Positions 56,096 through 64,000 of a DNA stretch of 64,000 nucleotides are shown here, one piece after another (within the stretch, counting starts at the first letter, position 1; each line of letters begins with the position of its first letter). The stretch is from positions 62,001 to 126,000 of the forward strand of contig JAQJVL010000161.1 of NCBI GenBank assembly GCA_035578905.1, written 5' to 3'. The notes beneath the pieces were generated by a model that was given only the letters and a program-made list of their open reading frames with translations, had not been told where the DNA came from and did no database searches. Source of the DNA: Stictocephala bisonia (lineage: Eukaryota; Arthropoda; Insecta; Hemiptera; Membracidae). The position numbers and the translations under genes are program-made.

Positions 56096-56803
56096 TCAAC
56101 AATTTTTTTCATTAAACCTATATTTTTATGCTGAACCTCGAATATATTATTGTTTAATTCAGTAAAATTATTTATTCGGCCTAAAAACCAAACGTAACCC
56201 AACTTATCCTAGGCCTGATTGAATATTTACTCAATCAAAGTTTATACTTTGCGTCAAATTTGGGTATCTGGTCTCCATGACAGCCTGCCGGCCGCCACCC
56301 CGGCAGGATTGTAGGTGAATTCAGGTTTTGTAGTTACAGTAATTATTGTATATGATCGTGAAATGACTGCTAATCGCGATTCGCCGAGAGTGGTTTTTCT
56401 CTAAAATCCCAAGAAATATTTGTCCTAAAACATAGTAGTTTTCAAACTGGTAATCAACACTAAAAAACAGACTTCAATTTAAAAAGTTTATAAAATTATA
56501 ATTTAAATTAATGGAAATAAGTTGAAAATACTTAAAAGTTGTGATATTAGTTTTTCGAATTTTGAGGTAAAATTTTCCACAGAATAAACATATATTGTGA
56601 AAATGTAGCCAATTCTTGAACCATTTCAGGCAGTTTTCAAATTTTATCTGATGGCAAGTAACTGCATAATGACCCATAAGTTTAATAGTCCACTGGGCCT
56701 AGTAATACATATTTATTAGTACACAGCAGAATAAATAAATTAACATTAAACTGTCCCAGATGGAATATATGAACAATATAGTAGGCTTAATATTGTTATA
56801 AAA
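56096..56803. other. Non-coding stretch
   Basis: There is a GC-rich palindromic patch CCTGCCGGCCGCCACCCCGG near 56283 (CCGGC/GCCGG pairing). No coding signal was seen. Confidence 0.45.
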
Positions 56804-56807
56804 TTAG

Positions 56808-57712
56808 TCCTTATGCCGCCATGTGCCAGTTTCTTGGCTCTAGAAAATAATTTCCTAAACGGCCAGTTTACTGGCTTTCGAATTTATTGACAAAAACAGC
56901 CATGAGCTGAAAACTGGCTCTGTTTTTGTATTATTACTGTGTGCTTAGTACATCTTCTCTTCTAATGAATCAGTTATAACTCTAAATGAAAGCTAAACTG
57001 TTGTTTTATATATATATAAAACTGATATTATCATCGTACAGTATTATTGTTCTTGTCTGAGAACTGTGTATAATACAATAACAATCAGTGTGGCTGTGGT
57101 GCCAGCTGATGACAACAGACAACGCAGTGCATCTATTCAGTAACCTATCAGATCCAAGTTTTTTGTGTTTAAGTAACTGTTTGGTGTGTTTCTTCTACAG
57201 TTGTAGTATATTTATATTGTTATGATTAACATGTACAAGAAACGACGTAGATCTCCTGTAAGTGAGAACACTTTGTTTATGACAATTAGAAAAAACAATA
57301 TGTGCACAGTTTTCAGTTGTAAAATAGTTATTTTTCAATATAGGAGTTTCAAATATCTTGTTTTCTAACACTAATAAGTTCAGCATTAGATTACTTATTC
57401 ATTTGACAACCAAATAATTTTGTTGTACCTTCCAGATAAAAAATAAATGAAAAATTGTTTATTTCTGTATACATCTTTCTCATATAAAAAAATAACAATT
57501 TATTTTTGGCATTTTTAACAATAGTATACTGTAGAGTACTTAAATAGGAAAAAAAATCATGGAATTGTAACAATAAATAGCTGAGTTAAAAAAATATGAT
57601 GTGATCCAGTATAAAAAGTGGTTTTGGGCCTGGCCTTATAGGATATGCATTGGCTGAAAATGCCTGGCCTTCTAGGGTATTACTTTCCAATTTTCGTCTG
57701 GCCTTAAAAGGG
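56808..57712 (+). mobile_element. piggyBac-type non-autonomous element
   Basis: The left flank TTAG (56804-56807, a decayed TTAA) is followed by TCCTTATGCCGCCATG. The right end, reverse-complemented, is CCCTTTTAAGGCCAGACG next to TTAA (57713-57716). The layout copies the 8190-9012 element (CCCTTATCACGCCG...). A leader of about 400 bp precedes an ATG at 57223 with a short basic frame (MINMYKKRRRSPVSEN), possibly a transposase N-terminus. Repeated TGGCCTT and CCAGTTTACTGGC motifs lie near the ends. Confidence 0.5.
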
Positions 57713-57716
57713 TTAA

Positions 57717-58660
57717 TAAGTTTTTGCACTTTATAGGTGCACTTTATAATTGTCTTGGAATAGGTTAGTAGAGAATTACAAAAATGTTCAGTGATTTTAC
57801 TTGGTTTATACATACTTAGCAAATATACATGCTAGTGCCTATGCCTTTATTGGTATGGTTATCAATTGTTTTAATACTATTATTTTCATGTATATATACG
57901 TTAAATCTATTAAAGTAAATGAAAAACAATAAACAGATATAATAAAATCATCAAATTAGAAATGTGATTCGATTACAACCGTTTGATTTGGCTGCAATGC
58001 AGTACCTGAGAACAAAGAAGTTGCCTCGCCCATGCAAGACACAATCAAAATAACAGAAATATATAATAATTCATACAATACCAATGTACGAAGTTTTATT
58101 GCAAAAACACAAACACTAAAATGTGTAAAATGAGCTAAATTCAAATTTAAAAACTGAGAAACTATTTTCATCCAGCTGATGAATAGCAAGACTTGCCTGA
58201 CACGAATAGTTACAAAGACAACTCTCAATCTCACGAAAATTACGTCATACATTCAAGCTGTGTAACATAACAGGGTGTAATATAGTTCTTGTGGAAATAA
58301 TGTACTTATATAATGTCATTGGTGTATGTAAAGTAACTAATTTATTTATGTACCAATACAAAAGCTATTTTAAACTATATAATGTACTTTGAAATAATCA
58401 CAAATCAGACATTATTTTTTTATGGTGATCTAATGAGATTGAGGTCGGATTTGTTAGTAAGTTTTTAATAATTGCCTAAAAATGCTTAATTGTTTAAAAA
58501 TGAAGTATTATCACTTCATTTATAAAATATTCAAAGAAATCGAGGGCTAGAAATGTCAAAGAAATTATTTATTGACGAAAATAATAACACTGCAAAATAG
58601 CCTCAACATTAAAGATTCTTGAGTGACACAAAAAACCTAAATAAATGAGTTGTTAAACAA
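57717..58660. other. Non-coding stretch
   Basis: A 98-codon minus-strand frame at 57956-58252 is hydrophobic and preceded immediately by a stop; I found no family resemblance and do not call it a gene. Nothing else was recognised. Confidence 0.4.
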
Positions 58661-58671
58661 GGTCATACCAA

Positions 58672-59580
58672 ATCCCCAAGACACCCAGAAAACTAAGCCA
58701 AAATATGTAGCTATTAACTATACTGACAAGCTCACAGAAAAAGTTGGTAGAGTATTTAAAAAGGCAGGATTATACCCCAGCTTACAAAGTTATAACCAAC
58801 CCAATACCAACATATAAAACAGAATCCATCAAGCAGTGTCCGGAAAATACAAGCGGAGTTTATAAAATAACATGTCCACCCCCATGCAATAAACAATACA
58901 TTGGCTACACAAACCGATCGTTTATACAAAGATTTAAAGAGCATAACACTAAACACCATACAAACCCCAGCTCAATGGTAGCAAATCACCTTAAACAAAA
59001 CCCAGACCACAATATAACATTCTCTGATTCACTAAAAATACTCCACAAAACAAAATCCAAATCTGTAGCCAAAGTTCAAGAAAGCTATCATATTTTCAAG
59101 CATGTAAATATAGAACCTGACACCCTACTTAATGAAAAAGGTGACTACCATAGCTCAATCATCTTTAAAACCATCCACAAACTAGAAGAAGCACAAAAGA
59201 AAACCGGCAACACCTCACCAATTTGGCAACAGCGCAGAAGAGAAAGCGACAACTCTTTAAACAAAACAATAGCAACACACGTACTACCACCGCCAGCCCT
59301 TACAAATCCAACCCCTGTCAGTCACCCACAAGCCACCGCAACGACCGGGAGTGATAACGGACCGCGTCGCTCATACCGCCGCCGGTGCACTACGGCCGCA
59401 TACTACAGTGACTATGTAATATAAGAATTGTAACATGTGTAAATAGTGATAGTGAATTTAAATAGTTTAGGACAATATCTCCTTGAAGATGCCGCACCTA
59501 GCGGCGAAATGTACATTGGAGTGAAGAAACACATTCAAGATCTTCAGGCAAAACTAAGATAAAACAATTTTCATTTGTAG
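58672..59580 (+). mobile_element. 5'-truncated Penelope-like element with target duplication
   Basis: GGTCATACCAA at 58661-58671 is repeated at 59581-59591. Inside are the connecting region of the polymerase (KPKYVAINYTDKLTEKVGRV, frame 1), a frameshift near 58770, the GIY-YIG domain, and a 3' part (59420-59580) with the hairpin segment GAAGATGCCGCACCTAGCGG CGAAATGTAC characteristic of PLE terminal repeats. The reverse transcriptase proper is absent. Confidence 0.8.
58744..59424 (+). pseudogene. GIY-YIG endonuclease domain of a Penelope-like element
   Basis: The frame encodes 226 codons. GVY at residues 38-40 and YIG at 52-54 form the GIY-YIG signature (GVYKITCPPPCNKQYIGYT), with the catalytic-type Arg at 63 and Glu at 66 (QRFKEH). 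Cys 32, 44 and 48 fit the zinc-binding motif seen in PLE endonucleases. SSMVANHL and a distal ESYHIFKH with LLNEKGDYHSS follow, a usual PLE ending, then a Pro/Thr/Arg-rich tail to TAA at 59422. The ATG used here is arbitrary, because the true frame enters from the polymerase by a frameshift near 58770. The enzyme would nick target DNA in retrotransposition. Confidence 0.85.
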
Positions 59581-59591
59581 GGTCATACCAA

Positions 59592-60779
59592 TTACAACAT
59601 GGTCACCCCAAACTCGTCTGACCAGAGCACTCAACAAAATCTCTGACACTGTAATGGGACTGCTGCATCAATAGTTGCTTGACCTCCCTATCAAAATACG
59701 GGCTTGTTCTCGTAGAGTCGGGGGGAGCATTATATGCCACTGATTAGATATGCCTTTCAAGGAAGCCAGTTCTGTGGGCAGGGACTTGGAGTGTCGAAGG
59801 TTGTGGTGATTATGTTATATGTACATTGAATAGGAGAAAGTGTTTGTGAATAAATGTCACGCAGTTCAAAATATAAATTTATAGGAATTATAGAACTTTG
59901 GTTTCCCTGAAACGCGACCTACACGAAGCTCTGCGAGGTTTTCCAAAAACCACTCTCAACGCCCTTTTCTAAAGTTCGAATGTGAATATTTTGCGTACAC
60001 TTTCACATACTTAAATAACTACCACAAATGAGAAAGAGGTATAAATGGGGCCATAATAAGCAGCTAAAGACACCCTGGAACCAACAAACGTTAATAGGTT
60101 TCTTAAAAAAAGAACTCCTTATCTTCATTTCCCAAACGGAATATGATCGGTTCTCAAATTCCTTAAACTACTTATAAACAATTTAGCTATATGAGTTTTA
60201 CAACTATTTACTACGATTTTATTACGTTGGAACATAAGATTGTTGAAACAATCCTAATATTTTGTGTTTCGTCAGAAGCTGTGCCATACATAAGGCAGTT
60301 TATCTAATTTTACCTTTTACCTACTATTTCTTTTAATTTCTTAAGCAACATCCATAACGTAAGTCCACGCTATCTACCTGCATTCAGTCCAGGAACCGTT
60401 TTACTTCAAAACTTTACCAATAGAGGTCAGGACGATGTATATCTGTAAACTAAACCTGTTAATCTATCATGTCGTTCGACTCATCCCACTTTCTACGAAA
60501 CCTCCGCCGCCATAGCATTGCACCGCTCCTTGCCGCTTTAAGCTGTATTATTTTATGTGGAATTATTTAAGTTTTAGCTCAGAAGTGTATTTTAGGTTTG
60601 TCCCCTTTTTTTGTAAACAATTATCGAGAAGTCAAGGTTTAATTTTGTATGAAGTGTGCTTTAGGATTTCGAAAGGGTGCACCCAAGAAGACAGCCAGTG
60701 TAACACATTTAAAGAAAAGGACAAAAGGTCAGTGAACTCCATTTACAATTTATTTTGAATAAATACAGTCCATTAAAAA
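59592..60779. other. Non-coding stretch
   Basis: No coding or mobile signal was recognised. GAATAAATACAGTCC near 60755 could be a polyadenylation end on the plus strand. Confidence 0.4.
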
Positions 60780-61765
60780 CTAAAGCTGAAACTCGATATA
60801 ACAGAAAAAACTCTCAGAAGCTAAAGACATGAGGTCCAACCTATTTAAAAAGAATGTATTCGCAAATAAGAGGAACAGGACCAGCTCAAGTATCGAGATA
60901 CCCTGCGGGATTCCTCTTATTAGCTTAGTTGATTTTGAGGATGCTAAGCTTCGGTAGCCATGACTATCTAAAAAAGATAGCTGATCTGACTTGTGTTCTC
61001 CCATATAAGTAATATGAAATCAAAGAGAACGGTACACCTATAATGCCAAGAAAATGGAGTTTTTTTAAGCAAAATGCTTTAATCGACCACACCGAAAGCC
61101 TAGGTGAAATCGAAAAGTAATCCCAAAACTGAATCCTTCGAGGTTTCAGAAGCCTAGGTCAGAAATTAAATAACGGAGTTAACTGTGTCAACTTTTGTGA
61201 AACTAAACTGATTTGGAGGAAATAAACCATTCTTCATTAGAAATGACAATAGCCTACCTAGAAAAATCCTCTCAAATATTTTGGAAAAGGTGGTAACCAA
61301 TATGATTGGCCTATAATTACTACAAACATACCTCTTTCCCTTGTTTTGCAGAAGGTTCTGCGTGGTATAGCGAATAAGGGAATGGACCCGCAGAAAATTA
61401 TAAATTAATCAGATAAGAATGCGGGAAAGATATTAAATCATGCACTTGTCTCAAAAGCTTAGAAGAGAAGCCATCATTCCCACCCCACAAGATGCTTTAG
61501 GCTTTGAAGAGAGTATCATACGTGATACTTATTCCTCCGTGGTTGAAGCCAATAACACCGAGGTTAGTTACAGATTGTATTGTAGTAGATGGCGTGCACA
61601 CAATCAGGCGAAGAGCACGTCACTACCAACAACATTAATGTATTGGCCAATGGTCGAATAGAAGACATTGGCTACCCAGACATCATTACCTTCAGAATCG
61701 AGCAGAGTGATGTCAACAGTTACGGTACTTCTTCCCGGAAGGTTTATTGTCATTAATGAGACCCC
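60780..61765 (-). pseudogene. LINE reverse transcriptase remnant
   Basis: On the minus strand, in order with several stops and frameshifts: NVFYSTIGQYINVVGSD (linker, near 61650), a LLASTTEE...SSKPKASCGVGM piece (near 61540), KGKRYVCSNYRPIILVTTFS, KIFERIFLGRLLSFLMKNGL and FPPNQFSF (61330-61180), then STKLIRGIPQGISILELVLF and LLFAN (60930-60850), the usual GVPQGSxLGPxLFLLFIND region. The FADD box and everything after are missing, as is the endonuclease. The small plus-strand frame at 61440-61661 is its shadow. Confidence 0.75.
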
Positions 61766-62305
61766 AATTGGTTATTGACTTTTTTGCAGATTTGGATATC
61801 TTACTATGGAGTTGACCAGACTTAGATTTCTTTATTGCACTTTTATAAGAACACCTTAATTTTACAAGATTTTACGTAATTATTGGTATTAGTTCAGTGC
61901 CACCCATCGACTATAAGTACTGCAACCCTTTGGTTCCCGAGTTTTCCTAACACACAGGATGTAGCCTATGTAGGGAAATTTCAAGTTACTTTTTTATTTG
62001 TACTTTATACTGTATTCTTTTATTACTGAAATAAACGGATTTTCATTAAATTAAATTTACTACCTATATGCCAATCTAGATGGATGTGAGGAGTTAAATT
62101 TTTTGTGGAGGAATACTACAACTATAGCCTATATTGAGTTTAAGAATTTCGGGGTTATTAGTGACAATTTTTCTAGTATAATAATGAGGGTGCGATGTAC
62201 TAATTAGAAGAAACTTTATTTAAAAGTAATAAGTAAGATGATTTTTTAACTCAATTAATTTAATCATTGAAATCTTCTAGTAACACAGTACTCCATGTTT
62301 CATTT
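61766..62305. other. Non-coding stretch
   Basis: It may include decayed 5' parts of the LINE to its left, but no motif was legible. Confidence 0.35.
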
Positions 62306-62307
62306 TT

Positions 62308-62960
62308 CAGATAATGCCTGAATGTCTGGATATTATGGATGGCCATTATGTGATGTTATCTTACGCATTAAGCAACCTTGACATGGTCTTGACTGGAAAA
62401 AAAGATTGCAGCTTCCTAACAATGACGATCTGATAATGCAGTTAAACAAACTAGTGTCAATGTTTTTAAAGATTTTATCTATTGATTTGTTGATTGCTAT
62501 TGCATTTGTTGATTCCTTAAACTCCTATGTATATAAGGTTATGATATGTCTCAGACCAAACGTTTTCACGATAGGAATAAAATGTTCACTGAATGTGTTA
62601 TCACTCAATGTGTGAATTTTTAGTCTCTAATAACAATAAGTTTATGGCTTCTTCAAGACAAGCAGAGGAATTCTTCTGAATTACATACTGGAATCCTGTA
62701 TGCAGCGATAATTATGATACTCTCACCACAAAAAAAGCTGATGTTTTGCTGCAGACAATTGACAAGAACTCTTGGAACAAAACTGAGGCACGCCAGCACT
62801 TTCACAAGAAACACAACTCTTGGCTAGGATACCTGCCACCCTTCTGCCGAGACTGAAGAAAAAAACAGACAGATTGTTATGATCCAAAATGGAGAAGGAC
62901 TCGAACTGCAGTGAAGAGAGATTGTGCTTATATGAGGAAATTATGTCAGAGTGATCACTC
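62308..62960 (+). pseudogene. Unidentified coding-like region
   Basis: After TTTCATTTTTCAG an open block runs MPECLDIMDGHYVMLSYALS then NLDMVLTGKK (62310-62400). From about 62660, with stops, YWNPVCSDNYDTLTTKKADV, LLQTIDKNSWNKTEARQHFH, KKHNSWLGYLPPFCRD, stop, KKQTDCYDPKWRRTRTAVKR and DCAYMRKLCQSDHS follow. The Cys, Trp and charged residue pattern is protein-like, but frames shift between the two parts. The hAT at 62966 begins right after it. Origin unknown: decayed host exon or element gene. Confidence 0.35.
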
Positions 62961-62965
62961 TCCAG

Positions 62966-64000
62966 CAGAAGCGGATCTAGGGGTGGGGCACAGGGGCACG
63001 TGCCCCCCCCCCCAGACGGATTAAAAATACACTAGATATTATAGAGAGAGATTTTAACACTTTTTAAATGTTTTAGTATATAGTCTTTAACTTACATAAT
63101 ATATATATATAATACACATGTCTATAATACTGGTTTTATTTCACAATAAGCAAGGACATTTTTAAAATAAAATACGATGTAATTAAAGCCATTCCTTGGA
63201 CCGTACCGGCGTCCTAAGCCATTAGCGTACGTGCGTTGCCGCGTAGGCCTAGTGGATGGAGTCACTCACTGATTTTGAATATCTCCGCCAAGAGGCAGTG
63301 AACTCGAACACACTGCCCGCTGACCCGCCAGTTTCTCTATTCAGTCATCCACAGAAGTTGTGATAGTTACCAAGTGTATATTGTTTACAGTGGACGTTAC
63401 ATTGTAAAGTGTAAAATGAGTGGGAGCGGTGGGAAAAAAAGGCAACTAGGTCTTGAATCTCTCTTTCATAAAAAAACTAAGGTAAGTTTAAAAATTCTCT
63501 ACAGCAATCTATGATTTCCATTCTATATTCACATGTATTATGTTTTCTCGTTAACTTTAGTACTGGGCTAGGAGCTTTCCTCATAAGAAAAAATCCACTG
63601 GAAATCTAAAAATAGACTATAGTTTAACGATGGGAGAAAGTGAGCATAGCTGTTCGTTTTATCTTTGTTATTGGAGTATATTGATCCCAATTCTTATAAT
63701 ACGGATAAAAACAACTACACATTTAATTTAAGTATACAACTTAGATAACTCGATCACTTTGAATTTACAGAATTGGAAGTAGGCCTTAGCTAAACAGAGG
63801 CACACAATAGAAAGAATTAGGCCTAAGGCTCTGGTATATCATGTCTCTGTTAACCAGTTGAATTTTTATCTTAATGTTAAAACATTGTTCTAGCACATTA
63901 CAATATGATTTTATTGTGTTGTTTTAATGTTTAGCTATAAAATTTGCCCAACGACGAAGAATTAGCAAAACTTTATTTTTTTCGTAACAGAAGATTAGAT
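62966..64000 (+). mobile_element. 5' portion of a hAT element running off the window
   Basis: CAGAAGCGGATCTAGGGGTG, then GGGCACAGGGGCACGTGCCC and a C run, is a typical hAT 5' end (compare the CAGGGGCGGATCC consensus). A TATA-like AT repeat (63100-63115), a GC-rich patch (63195-63260) and an ATG exon at 63416-63481 follow. The downstream part is presumably an intron; the body and right end lie outside the window. Confidence 0.65.
63416..63481 (+). CDS. First exon of a hAT-family transposase, partial
   Basis: ATG 63416 begins 22 codons (MSGSGGKKRQLGLESLFHKK, then TK) ending exactly at AAG/GTAAGT, a consensus splice donor. A short basic, Leu/Phe-containing N-terminus encoded by a separate first exon is common in the hAT transposases that carry a TTF-type zinc finger and DUF4371 region. 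QLGLESLF resembles a PCNA-binding box. The next exon was not found before the window ends. Confidence 0.5.

Noticed and set aside
57956..58252. 98-codon hydrophobic minus-strand frame
   Set aside because: A stop lies immediately upstream, composition is driven by T-rich DNA, and there is no splice or family support.
1..64000. CRISPR array or bacterial operon
   Set aside because: No regularly spaced unique-spacer repeats occur; the satellite has no spacers, and introns, SINEs and LINEs show that this is eukaryotic DNA.

Overview
This looks like AT-rich nuclear DNA from an animal, most likely an insect. There are no bacterial-style operons, no rRNA or tRNA genes, and no long intact open reading frames. 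Nearly everything recognisable is a transposable element or its debris: jockey-like LINEs, an RTE-like LINE tail, a Penelope-like element (PLE), Helitrons, hAT, pogo/Tigger and piggyBac elements, and tRNA-derived SINEs, often inserted into one another. The insect call rests on this mix and on LINE ORF1 proteins with a PHD finger plus Baculo_FP-type domain. The species cannot be named from sequence alone.

Layout. 1-10.7 kb: AT-rich non-coding DNA with a LINE C-terminal fragment (minus, ~2.1-2.4 kb), a Helitron-like fragment (~4.2-4.6 kb) and a SINE split by a TTAA-flanked piggyBac-type element (8190-9012). 10.7-14.2 kb: a 71-bp satellite with a 425-bp higher-order repeat, broken by a piggyBac 5' end and an RTE-like LINE tail. 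14.4-17.7 kb: a second TTAA element holding a LINE remnant, then pogo/Tigger pieces. 18.1-22.3 kb: a nearly full-length decayed two-ORF LINE. 24.3-25.1 kb: a giant TTAA foldback. 25.6-26.8 kb: pogo-type MITEs. 28.9-31.8 kb: a hAT element with a perfect 8-bp target duplication. 33.2-33.5 kb: a Helitron helicase scrap (minus). 34.05-36.58 kb: the best-preserved mobile gene, a piggyBac with complete ends and catalytic residues but one in-frame stop. 38-40 kb: SINE, palindromic MITE, Helitron end. 40.9-45.6 kb (minus): the only candidate host exons, with good splice sites and matching phases. 45.9-48 kb: a perfect 147-bp tandem duplication and a pogo-like element whose empty site is preserved in a nearby paralogous repeat. 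48.2-51.3 kb: a second LINE copy. 51.45-56.1 kb: three Helitrons head to tail, the first split by a hAT. 56.8-57.7 kb: another TTAA element. 58.67-59.58 kb: a PLE GIY-YIG endonuclease fragment. 60.8-61.8 kb: LINE reverse transcriptase debris (minus). 62.97-64.0 kb: the start of a hAT gene running off the window.

How they relate. The autonomous elements (piggyBac, LINE, Helitron, hAT, pogo) are the probable or former sources of machinery for the short elements here that share end structures. Nesting gives a relative history: satellite before piggyBac/RTE; SINE before the 8.2-kb TTAA element; Helitron A before its hAT. The host-gene signal is weak and confined to short minus-strand exons at 40.9-45.6 kb. 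All coordinates and alignments were made by eye.
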